Below, one piece after another: positions 1 to 5,046 of a DNA stretch of 5,046 nt. The notes under the pieces were generated by a model. That model was given only the letters and a program-made list of their open reading frames with translations, did no database searches and was not told the origin of the DNA. Every line of letters starts with the position of its first letter. Position 1 is the first letter of the stretch. A program made the position numbers and the translations under genes. Source of the DNA: PBB1 sp046154125 (GTDB lineage Bacteria; Pseudomonadota; Gammaproteobacteria; Burkholderiales; Burkholderiaceae_C); contig JBJXEJ010000163.1 of NCBI GenBank assembly GCA_046154125.1, forward strand, positions 1-5,046, in the 5' to 3' direction.

Positions 1-499
1 GCACCGGCTGCACGGTGCGCACGACGAACGGCAGGCCGATGAACGTGAGCGCCACGAACACGCCGAGCGGCGTGTACGAGACCTTGATGCCGACCATCGC
101 CAAGTACTGGCCGATCCAGCCGTTGGCCGCGTACAGCGCGGTCAGCGCGATGCCGGCCACCGCGGTGGGCAATGCGAACGGCAGATCGACCAGCGCATCG
201 ACGACCCGCTTGAACGGGAACTCGTAACGCACCAGCACCCACGCGACGATCAGGCCGAAGAACGCGTTCAGCACTGCGCCACCCAGCGAAGCTCCGAACG
301 TCAACCGGTACGATGCCATCACGCGCGGCGAGGTGACCGCGTCCCAGAAGGCCGGCCAGGTCATCGTGGCCGTCTTGAGAAACGCCGCGCTGAGCGGGAT
401 CAGCACGATGAAGCTGAGGTACAGCAGCGTGAAGCCGAGCGCCAGGTCGAAGCCGGGCAGCACGCTGTGCCGCTTGAGCAGGGTGCGGGAAAGGAACAC
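1..499 (-). CDS. cysT: Sulfate/thiosulfate ABC transporter permease CysT (CysU), N-terminal part, cut by window edge
   Basis: Inner-membrane permease subunit of the sulfate/thiosulfate importer; it would pair with CysW and the ATPase CysA and receive substrate from the periplasmic binding proteins encoded upstream. About 166 residues are visible; the rest lies beyond the left edge. The N-terminus carries the family signature VLPGF (about residues 13-17), then a first membrane helix (about 18-42, LALGFTLLYLSFIVLIPLSA). Further on come the strongly conserved DLPFALPTAVAG stretch (about 105-116) and PFVVRTVQPV at the cut end, all closely matching enterobacterial CysU as I recall it. I chose the GTG at 499-497 because it gives the usual short N-terminus before VLPGF and has a GGGG run (510-507) seven bases upstream as a possible ribosome site; no ATG is available there. 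The start lies 13 bases after the stop of the upstream binding-protein gene, so the two are almost certainly co-transcribed. Confidence 0.95.
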   Translation of the reverse strand, partial: MFLSRTLLKRHSVLPGFDLALGFTLLYLSFIVLIPLSAAFLKTATMTWPAFWDAVTSPRVMASYRLTFGASLGGAVLNAFFGLIVAWVLVRYEFPFKRVVDALVDLPFALPTAVAGIALTALYAANGWIGQYLAMVGIKVSYTPLGVFVALTFIGLPFVVRTVQPV

Positions 500-512
500 G
501 GGACAGCCCCGC

Positions 513-1535
513 TTATTTCTTCGAGCGAACGATGATCTGGTCGTAGAAGCCACCGTCGTCGAAGTGGTCCTTCTGCGCCTTCTTCCAGCCGCCGAACACC
601 TCGTCGACGGTGAACGCGTTGACCTTCGGAAAGTCCTTCGCGTACTTCGCCAGCACCTTGGCACTGCGCGGACGGATGTGCTGGCGAGCCGCGATCTCCT
701 GACCTTCGTCGGACCACAGGTACTTCAGGTAGGCCTCGGCCTGAGTGCGCGTGCCGCGCTTGTCGACCACCTTGTCGACCACCGACACCGGGTTCTCGGC
801 CAGCACCGTCCACGTCGGGTAGATCACCTCGTAGTCACCGCCGAACTCGCGCTTGATCAGCGGCACCTCGCTCTCGAAGGTGACCAGTGCATCGCCCAGA
901 TTGCGCTGCGCGAAGGTGGTGGTGGCGCCGCGCCCGCCGCCGTCGAGCACCGGCACGTTGGCGAAGATGCGCTCGACCAGTGCCTTGGCGGCGGCCGGTG
1001 CCACGCCATTCTTCAGGCCCGCGCCCCAGGCCGCGAGGTAGGTGTAGCGGCCGTTGCCCGAGGTCTTCGGGTTCGGAATGATCACCGAGACGCCGGCGCG
1101 ACCGAGATCGCTCCAGTCGCGGATGTTCTTCGGGTTGCCCTTGCGCACCAGGATCACCGACAGCGAGGTCGTCGGCGCGCTGTTGTCCGGCAGGCGCTTC
1201 GCCCAGTCGGCAGGGATCAGCGCACCCTTGTCGGCCAGGATGTCGATGTCGTTGGCCTGGTTCATCGTGATGACGTCGGCCTCCAACCCTTCGACCACGC
1301 TGCGCGCCTGCTTGCTGCTGCCGCCGTGCGACTGGTTCAGCGTCAGCGCCTCGCCGGTGGTCTTCTTCCAGTGCGCCGCAAAGGCGGCGTTGTATTCCTT
1401 GTAGAACTCGCGCGACACGTCGTAGCTGACGTTCAGCAGGGTCTTGCCGGCCCCCTGCGCGGAGGCGGTGAAAGAGGACAGCGCAGCCACGCTGGCCAGC
1501 GCGAAGAGCGTCGCGCGACGGGAAACTGGGGACAT
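513..1535 (-). CDS. cysP: Periplasmic sulfate/thiosulfate-binding protein, CysP-like pocket with Sbp-like C-terminus
   Basis: Periplasmic solute-binding component (340 aa) of the CysTWA sulfate/thiosulfate importer. The signal peptide is about residues 1-26 (RR at 6-7, hydrophobic core, ASA before Q27). Family motifs are NVSYD (35-39), QSHGGS (68-73), LVRKGNPK (129-136), NPKTSG (155-160) and FGGW (314-317). Mapped onto the known sulfate contacts of Salmonella Sbp, D39, S73, S159 and G160 are kept. Three positions differ: Gly to N161, Ala to G201 and Trp to F220. The same substitutions occur in E. coli CysP as I remember it, as do the stretches ILADKGALIPADW (99-111) and GRGATTTFAQR. Residues from about 247 on (VSVVDKVVDK, EGQEIAAR, FGGWKKAQK) instead resemble Sbp. 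The ATG at 1535 is the only sensible start before the signal peptide, yet no Shine-Dalgarno-like sequence precedes it. The gene heads the unit with cysT, 13 bases downstream. Thiosulfate versus sulfate preference is inferred, not shown. Confidence 0.93.
   Translation of the reverse strand: MSPVSRRATLFALASVAALSSFTASAQGAGKTLLNVSYDVSREFYKEYNAAFAAHWKKTTGEALTLNQSHGGSSKQARSVVEGLEADVITMNQANDIDILADKGALIPADWAKRLPDNSAPTTSLSVILVRKGNPKNIRDWSDLGRAGVSVIIPNPKTSGNGRYTYLAAWGAGLKNGVAPAAAKALVERIFANVPVLDGGGRGATTTFAQRNLGDALVTFESEVPLIKREFGGDYEVIYPTWTVLAENPVSVVDKVVDKRGTRTQAEAYLKYLWSDEGQEIAARQHIRPRSAKVLAKYAKDFPKVNAFTVDEVFGGWKKAQKDHFDDGGFYDQIIVRSKK
759..782. repeat. 24-base exact repeat shared by the two binding-protein genes (second copy 1970-1993), itself a 12-base tandem duplication
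   Basis: Identical 24-base stretches at 759-782 and 1970-1993 encode VVDKVVDK in both paralogues. Each copy consists of the 12-mer CTTGTCGACCAC repeated twice, so the protein segment is a perfect four-residue tandem repeat with identical codon choice. Confidence 0.9.
1056..1073. repeat. 18-base exact repeat shared by the two binding-protein genes (second copy 2273-2290)
   Basis: Identical 18-base stretches at 1056-1073 and 2273-2290 cover the NPKTSG ligand-loop codons in both genes. A further 17-base match (943-959 with 2157-2173) covers the NVPVLD codons. All lie at equivalent positions of the two paralogues. Confidence 0.85.
1128..1153. repeat. 26-base exact repeat shared by the two binding-protein genes (second copy 2345-2370)
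   Basis: The same 26 bases occur at 1128-1153 and 2345-2370, in the same orientation and frame, 1217 bases apart. They encode the end of the conserved LVRKGNPK strand in both paralogues. This is coding homology between the tandem genes, not a mobile repeat, but it is a long exact match for such paralogues. Confidence 0.9.
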
Positions 1536-1579
1536 GGTGCAAGGTGGCCAGAAACCGCCACAAGAGTGTCAGAACAACG

Positions 1580-1608
1580 ATGCTAGACAGCACCCATCGA
1601 ATGACCAA
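1580..1608 (-). promoter_or_regulatory. Candidate promoter for the cysP-like gene and cysT
   Basis: On the minus strand, TTGGTC (1608-1603) and TAGCAT (1585-1580) are spaced 17 bases apart, about 45 bases before the ATG at 1535. Both are imperfect matches to the sigma-70 consensus. The position fits, lying after the putative sbp terminator. A seven-base direct repeat CCATCGA (1594-1600 and 1618-1624) overlaps the upstream side of this region and could be regulator half-sites, but this is weak. Confidence 0.33.
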
Positions 1609-1647
1609 CGACCGATTCCATCGATCTTTAGTCGAAAAACGAGTAAC

Positions 1648-1677
1648 GCCGGCGGGTCCACACAGGGAACCGCCGGC
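1648..1677 (-). terminator. Possible terminator between sbp and the cysP-like gene
   Basis: GCCGGCGG (1648-1655) and CCGCCGGC (1670-1677) form a perfect 8-base-pair GC stem with a 14-base loop. On the minus strand five consecutive T residues follow, but only after an eight-base gap (opposite the A run at 1635-1639). This is weaker than a textbook intrinsic terminator. With the hairpin at 1691-1716 it suggests that sbp transcription ends, or is reduced, before the cysP-like gene. Confidence 0.42.
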
Positions 1678-1690
1678 CGATGAGCCACGA

Positions 1691-1716
1691 CGGGCTGCTC
1701 GATGCGAGCCAGCCCG
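1691..1716 (-). terminator. Hairpin 13 bases after the sbp stop codon
   Basis: CGGGCT (1691-1696) pairs with AGCCCG (1711-1716), and the inner arms GCTC (1697-1700) and GAGC (1706-1709) extend the stem across a single bulged C, leaving a five-base loop. On the minus strand no T run follows, so it is not a classical intrinsic terminator. It may protect the 3' end of the sbp message or act with the next hairpin downstream. Confidence 0.4.
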
Positions 1717-1729
1717 GTGCCCGCAGGGG

Positions 1730-2743
1730 TTACTTCACCGAGTAGATCCTGTCGAACACGCCTCCGTCGGCGAAGTGGGTCTTCTGCGCCTTGGTCCAGC
1801 CACCGAAGACCGCATCGATGGTGAAGAGGTTGATCTTCGGGAAGTTCTTTTCGTACTTCGCGGCGATGGCCGGATCGATCGGCCGGTAGAAGTTGCGTGC
1901 CGCGATCTCCTGGCCTTCGGTCGAGTACAGGTACTCCAGATAAGCCTGCGCGACATCGCGGGTGCCCTTCTTGTCGACCACCTTGTCGACCACGCTGACA
2001 GGAGGCTCGGCCAGGATGCTGACCGGCGGGTAGACGATGTCGAACTTGTCGGCGCCGAATTCCTTCAGCGCCAGGTGCGCCTCGTTTTCCCAGGCCAGCA
2101 GCACATCGCCGATGCCGCGTTCGGCGAAGGTCACTGTCGAGCCGCGTGCGCCCGAATCGAGCACCGGCACGTTCTTGAACAGGTTGGCGACAAACTCCTG
2201 CGCCTTGGCTTCGGTGCCGCCAGGCTGCTTGAGCGCGAAGCCGTAGGCCGCCAGGTAACCCCAGCGCGCGCCGCCCGAGGTCTTCGGGTTGGCGGTGATC
2301 ACGCCGACGCCGGGCTTGACCAGGTCGTCCCAGTTCCTGATCCCCTTCGGGTTGCCCTTGCGCACCAGGAAGATGTAGGTCGAGGTGTACGGCGAGCTGT
2401 TGTGCTTGAGGCGCTTCTGCCAGCCGGAGGGGAGCACCTTGGCCCTTTCTGCGATCTCGTCGATGTCATAGGCCAGCGCCAGCGTCACCACATCGGCGTC
2501 GATGCCGTCGATGACCGAGCGGGCCTGCTTGCCCGAGCCGCCATGCGATTGCTTGACGGTGACCACGTCGCCGGTCCTGGCCTTCCAGTATTTGGCGAAC
2601 GCGGCGTTGTACTCGACGTACAGCTCGCGCGTCGGGTCGTAGGAGACGTTGAGCAGCGAGATGTCCTTGGCGAAAGCGCCAAAGGCGGCGGCACTGACGG
2701 CAAGGACGAGCAGCGCGGAGCGGGCGATGGTGACGGCAGACAT
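1730..2743 (-). CDS. sbp: Periplasmic sulfate-binding protein Sbp
   Basis: High-affinity periplasmic sulfate-binding protein (337 aa) that delivers sulfate to the CysT/CysW/CysA importer. The signal peptide covers about residues 1-25 (AFA before K26), and the mature protein would begin KDISLLNVSYD, very like enterobacterial Sbp. All residues known to hold sulfate in Salmonella Sbp are present: D36, S70 (in QSHGGS), S156-G157-G158 (in NPKTSGGAR, the second family signature), A199 (in LDSGARG) and W218 (in LLAWENEA). The C-terminal lobe carries VSVVDKVVDKKGT (249-261), EGQEIAARN and FGGWTKAQK. An in-frame ATG lies further upstream at 2854. I chose 2743 because the signal peptide begins there and an AGGA ribosome site sits nine bases before it; the extra 37 residues would bury the signal sequence. 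The gene lies upstream of its CysP-like paralogue on the same strand, with hairpins between them, so it is probably transcribed separately. CysB-type control by sulfur supply is expected from the family. Confidence 0.96.
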   Translation of the reverse strand: MSAVTIARSALLVLAVSAAAFGAFAKDISLLNVSYDPTRELYVEYNAAFAKYWKARTGDVVTVKQSHGGSGKQARSVIDGIDADVVTLALAYDIDEIAERAKVLPSGWQKRLKHNSSPYTSTYIFLVRKGNPKGIRNWDDLVKPGVGVITANPKTSGGARWGYLAAYGFALKQPGGTEAKAQEFVANLFKNVPVLDSGARGSTVTFAERGIGDVLLAWENEAHLALKEFGADKFDIVYPPVSILAEPPVSVVDKVVDKKGTRDVAQAYLEYLYSTEGQEIAARNFYRPIDPAIAAKYEKNFPKINLFTIDAVFGGWTKAQKTHFADGGVFDRIYSVK

Positions 2744-2752
2744 GAATGCGAA

Positions 2753-2756
2753 TCCT
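2753..2756 (-). promoter_or_regulatory. Ribosome binding site deciding the sbp start
   Basis: AGGA on the minus strand, nine bases before the ATG at 2743. It supports this start over the in-frame ATG at 2854, which would put 37 extra residues in front of the signal peptide. Confidence 0.65.
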
Positions 2757-2804
2757 GGTTGAGAGACTGGCGCTGACCGGAGACGTTCCGACAGCTCACA
2801 GGTC

Positions 2805-2833
2805 ATCCTAGGCAGCGACACAAGGCACGAAAA
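2805..2833 (-). promoter_or_regulatory. Candidate sigma-70 promoter for sbp
   Basis: On the minus strand, TAGGAT (2810-2805) is a fair -10 element, with a poor -35 (TTTTCG, 2833-2828) at 17-base spacing. A weak -35 with a good palindrome just upstream is what an activator-dependent promoter looks like. It would give a leader of roughly 55 bases before the sbp ATG. Found by eye only. Confidence 0.35.
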
Positions 2834-2840
2834 CGAAGCG

Positions 2841-2862
2841 TTCCGAGCATGCATATTCGGAA
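2841..2862. promoter_or_regulatory. 22-base near-perfect palindrome upstream of sbp, candidate activator/repressor operator
   Basis: The two outer arms are TTCCGA (2841-2846) and TCGGAA (2857-2862), with a self-complementary ATGCAT (2849-2854) at the exact centre; nine of eleven base pairs of symmetry are kept. It lies about 98 bases before the sbp start and ends seven bases upstream of a candidate -35 element, where an activator of RNA polymerase often sits. It is not followed by a T run and does not look like a terminator. A CysB-type LysR regulator is a natural guess from the gene it controls, but the motif itself does not identify the protein. Confidence 0.45.
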
Positions 2863-2895
2863 TCTGACGGCCCCAGCGCAGGCCAGACGAACGAA

Positions 2896-2915
2896 GGGCC
2901 CGCCAGGGCGGGCCC
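2896..2915 (-). terminator. Likely intrinsic terminator of the cheW-mcp unit
   Basis: A perfect 8-base-pair all-GC stem (GGGCCCGC at 2896-2903 with GCGGGCCC at 2908-2915) closes a four-base loop. Read on the minus strand it lies 23 bases after the receptor stop codon and is followed directly by a T-rich stretch (TTCGTTCGTCT, 2895 downward). The T run is interrupted, as is common in GC-rich genomes. Read on the plus strand there is no T tail, so it probably works only for the minus-strand transcript. Confidence 0.72.
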
Positions 2916-2938
2916 CCCTCAAGTCGAGGCCGGCAACC

Positions 2939-4705
2939 TCAGAACGCTTCCCAGCTGTCGTCGGTTCCAGTCTTCAGCGGATGCTGACGTTGGGCAGCAG
3001 ACGCCTGCGAGCCTGGGGCTGAAGACTTGCGGGCCGCGAACTGCGGACGCACGACATTGCGGGCGCGGTTCGGCCCGCGGCGCTCTTCTCCGCCCCAGCC
3101 GGCAGTCTCGCTCTGCGCAGAGGCAACTTGCGCTGCGGTCATCGCATCGGCATGCGAATCGGTCCGGAAGATCGAGACCGCCTTCACCAGTTGCTGTGCC
3201 TGCACCCGCAGGCTCTCTGCGGCCGCCGATCCTTCCTCGACCAGCGCAGCGTTCTGCTGCGTGACCTGGTCCATCTGGACCACGGCCTCGCCGACCTGCG
3301 CCACGCCGGCACTCTGCTCGGCGCTGGCGGCGCTGATCTCACCGACCAGGTCCGTCACACGGCGAATGGAAACGACGACTTCGTTGATGGTGGCACCCGC
3401 CTGATCGACCTGCGCGGAGCCCGATTCGACACGACTGACGCTGTCGTTGATCAAGGTCTTGACCTCGCGGGCGGCTTCGGCGCTGCGCTGGGCGAGGTTG
3501 CGCACCTCACTGGCCACCACTGCAAAGCCGCGGCCCTGCTCACCGGCACGGGCGGCTTCTACTGCGGCATTCAGTGCCAGGATGTTGGTCTGGAACGCGA
3601 TGCCGTCGATGACGCTGACGATGTCGGAGATCCGCTTCGAGCTCTCGTTGATGCCTTTCATCGTCTCGACGACGCGGCCAACCGCCTCGCCGCCACGCAC
3701 GGCCACTTCAGAGGCGCTGATCGCAAGCTGGCTGGCCTGGCGGGCGTTGTCGGCATTCAAGCGGACCGAGGTGGTCAGCTGTTCCATCGATGCGGCAGTT
3801 TCTTCCAGCGCGCTGGCCTGCTCCTCGGTGCGCTGGCTCAGGTCGAGGTTGCCCTGGGCGATCTCCGACGACGCCACCGCCACGCTGGAAGCGTTCTGAC
3901 GCACTTCGCCGACGGTCTTCTGCAGGCTGACGCGCATCGCGTTCAGCGAAGCCATCAGGCTGTCGGTGTCACCGGGACGCAGATCGATGCGCACCGTCAG
4001 ATCGCCTTCGGCCACGGCCTGTGCCAGCGCCTTCGCCTCGCCCGGCTCGGCGCCGAGCTGGCGGGTCAGACTGCGCACCATCCAGGTCCCGAAGACCGCC
4101 GCGAACAGCAGGCCGACGGCGATGGCGCCGATCGCCACCGCACGGGTCGTTGCGTAGCTCGACAACGCGGCGGCGTACTCCTGATGCGCCACATCGATCT
4201 GCAACTGCAGCAAGGCCTGGATGGTCTTGCCAACCGGGGCATACAGAGGTCTCACGTGGTCGTCCACGAGCTTGACGGCGTCCTTGACACGACCTTCCTT
4301 GAGCGCCGCCATCGTCGGCAGCAAGGCGTCGGCCAGGTAGCGGGAACGCGCATCGGCGAAGGTCTGGACCAGCCAAGCTTCTTCGGTCGTCAGCGAGGTG
4401 GCGGTGTACTCCTTCCAGAGCCCGTCGATCGCGGCGGCGTTGTCTCGCAAGGTGCTGGACGCGATGGCAATTTCCTCGGGCCGCGGATCGCCGATCGCGT
4501 TCAGCAGCGCGGTCTCGCTCTCGAGCTGACGGCGCTGGATTTCCGCCAGCTGACCCAGCGGCACGACGCGGTCTTCGTTGACCGTCTTCAGGGACTGATT
4601 GGCATCGTTGATGCCCCACAGGCCGATCGCACCGATGACGATCAGCAGCAGCGACAGCGTACCGTTCAGCAGCAGCAGGCGGGTGGAGACTTTGAGTTGG
4701 TTCAT
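2939..4705 (-). CDS. Methyl-accepting chemotaxis protein (transmembrane receptor with C-terminal CheR/CheB tether)
   Basis: Transmembrane chemoreceptor (588 aa) that controls the CheA kinase through CheW. Order of parts: short cytoplasmic N-terminus, membrane helix 1 (about 10-32), a mostly helical periplasmic ligand domain (about 33-187) that looks like the four-helix-bundle MCP type, membrane helix 2 (about 188-210), HAMP linker (about 211-265, with LGAEPGEA), then the long coiled-coil signalling domain (about 270-515). The kinase-control hairpin tip is unmistakable: FQTNILALNAAVEAARAGEQ at 371-390 followed by GRGFAVVASEVR. Glutamate/glutamine/alanine-rich stretches at about 293-309 and 483-499 are the likely methylation regions. 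A flexible, low-complexity linker (about 516-583) leads to the last five residues SWEAF, which fit the aromatic-x-x-aromatic tether pattern (NWETF in E. coli Tar). The ATG at 4705 precedes a typical receptor N-terminus; only a weak GGA lies ten bases upstream. The gene is 21 bases downstream of the cheW-type gene. The ligand cannot be told from sequence, and the neighbouring sulfate genes do not prove sulfur sensing. Confidence 0.96.
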   Translation of the reverse strand: MNQLKVSTRLLLLNGTLSLLLIVIGAIGLWGINDANQSLKTVNEDRVVPLGQLAEIQRRQLESETALLNAIGDPRPEEIAIASSTLRDNAAAIDGLWKEYTATSLTTEEAWLVQTFADARSRYLADALLPTMAALKEGRVKDAVKLVDDHVRPLYAPVGKTIQALLQLQIDVAHQEYAAALSSYATTRAVAIGAIAVGLLFAAVFGTWMVRSLTRQLGAEPGEAKALAQAVAEGDLTVRIDLRPGDTDSLMASLNAMRVSLQKTVGEVRQNASSVAVASSEIAQGNLDLSQRTEEQASALEETAASMEQLTTSVRLNADNARQASQLAISASEVAVRGGEAVGRVVETMKGINESSKRISDIVSVIDGIAFQTNILALNAAVEAARAGEQGRGFAVVASEVRNLAQRSAEAAREVKTLINDSVSRVESGSAQVDQAGATINEVVVSIRRVTDLVGEISAASAEQSAGVAQVGEAVVQMDQVTQQNAALVEEGSAAAESLRVQAQQLVKAVSIFRTDSHADAMTAAQVASAQSETAGWGGEERRGPNRARNVVRPQFAARKSSAPGSQASAAQRQHPLKTGTDDSWEAF

Positions 4706-4726
4706 GGCAGTGATGTCCGTCTTCGT

Positions 4727-5046
4727 TCAGTGGAGGGCTTCAGCGGCAACGTCTGCCACCGGTCCCACGATTGAGGCGATGTCGACCAGCACCAGCATCT
4801 GGTCGCCGATGGTGGCGATGCCGCGCAGGTGCCCGCTCGATGCAAAGCCCGGCAGGCACGGCACCGGGCGCAGGTGTTCGGCGGCCAGATCGAGCACGTC
4901 GCTGACGCCGTCGACCACTGCACCCAGGCGCTGACCGTCACGCTCGACCACGATCACCGACGTCTGCTCGTCGTACTGTGGCGACACCGCGCCGAGGCGC
5001 AATCGCAGATCGAACACCGGGACCATCTCGCCGCGCAGGTTGATCA
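4727..5046 (-). CDS. cheW: CheW-type chemotaxis coupling protein, C-terminal part, cut by window edge
   Basis: Cytoplasmic adaptor that links chemoreceptors to the CheA kinase. Only the last 106 residues are visible; the N-terminus lies beyond the right edge. The reading frame is open to the edge and starts INLRGEMVPVFDLRLRLG, the classic CheW-domain core motif. It continues with SVIVVERDGQRLGAVVDGVSDVLDL and, near the end, IATIGDQMLVLVDIASIVG, which matches the terminal strand of CheW domains. It stops with TGA at 4729-4727, soon after the domain ends. That favours a stand-alone CheW-like protein, but the C-terminal end of a longer CheW-domain protein (a CheV-like or multi-CheW variant) cannot be excluded without the missing start. 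An internal ATG at 5026 is not the start, because the conserved NLRG motif lies before it in frame. It is followed after 21 bases by the receptor gene, with which it likely forms an operon. Confidence 0.92.
   Translation of the reverse strand, partial: INLRGEMVPVFDLRLRLGAVSPQYDEQTSVIVVERDGQRLGAVVDGVSDVLDLAAEHLRPVPCLPGFASSGHLRGIATIGDQMLVLVDIASIVGPVADVAAEALH

Noticed and set aside
333..1586. Plus-strand open frame of 417 codons opposite the cysP-like gene
   Set aside because: Antisense shadow of a gene with clear family motifs; its translation shows Arg/Val/Leu-rich low-complexity text and no ribosome site.
835..1608. Minus-strand open frame of 257 codons overlapping the cysP-like gene
   Set aside because: It lies in another frame of the same DNA, is Arg/Gly/Gln-rich and has no domain; it is an out-of-frame shadow.
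1544..2776. Plus-strand open frame of 410 codons opposite sbp
   Set aside because: Same kind of antisense shadow. It resembles the 417-codon one (shared words such as LVDHLVDH) only because the two sense genes are paralogues.
2744..2854. 37-residue N-terminal extension of Sbp from an upstream ATG
   Set aside because: The extension precedes a complete signal peptide, overlaps the candidate promoter, and the downstream ATG has a good ribosome site. It is almost certainly untranslated leader.
2841..2862. Palindrome as a transcription terminator for the receptor gene
   Set aside because: No T run follows on the minus strand and the stem is interrupted by two mismatches; the hairpin at 2896-2915 nearer the receptor stop fits far better.
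2939..4705. Receptor as a dedicated sulfate sensor linked to the transport genes
   Set aside because: Same strand and nearby, but separated from sbp by a good terminator, and the periplasmic domain shows no sulfate-specific signature. Adjacency alone does not support the claim.
3128..4774. Long plus-strand open frame of 548 codons opposite the receptor gene
   Set aside because: It mirrors the receptor on the opposite strand, has no recognisable domain or hydrophobic pattern, is rich in Arg/His/Gly/Asp, and is the usual result of a GC-rich codon bias that removes stop codons from the antisense frame.

Overview
The window is GC-rich DNA (codon third positions mostly G or C). It looks like a proteobacterial chromosome, most likely a betaproteobacterium of the Burkholderiales type. 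This is inferred from base composition, protein style and gene order; no rRNA or other marker gene is present. All five genes lie on the minus strand, so transcription runs from high to low coordinates. No RNA gene, CRISPR array, insertion sequence or prophage signature was seen.

Right-hand part (2939-5046), chemotaxis: the C-terminal part of a CheW-type coupling protein runs in from the right edge. It is followed 21 bases later by a complete 588-residue transmembrane methyl-accepting chemotaxis protein. That receptor ends in a CheR/CheB-tethering type pentapeptide (SWEAF), and a compact GC-rich hairpin with a T-rich tail closes the unit. The receptor presumably senses a ligand in the periplasm and signals through CheW to CheA.

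Left-hand part (1-2854), sulfate/thiosulfate uptake: two paralogous periplasmic sulfate-binding proteins lie in tandem, followed by the start of the membrane permease gene cysT (cysU), which runs off the left edge. The upstream paralogue (1730-2743) is a textbook Sbp with every known sulfate-contacting residue. The downstream one (513-1535) has a CysP-like binding pocket but a C-terminal lobe that reads like Sbp. The two are separated by a 194-base gap holding two hairpins and a possible promoter. Sbp is therefore probably its own transcript, while the CysP-like gene leads the cysT(-cysW-cysA) operon. Both binding proteins probably feed the same CysTWA-type importer.

Intergenic spaces are short (13, 194, 195 and 21 bases) and are described as individual sites. 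The most notable non-coding signal is a 22-base near-perfect palindrome just upstream of a candidate sbp promoter, placed where a CysB-like activator could bind. The content is mostly ordinary. I saw no clear evidence of an undescribed system, and the points of interest concern the mosaic paralogue pair and its control region.
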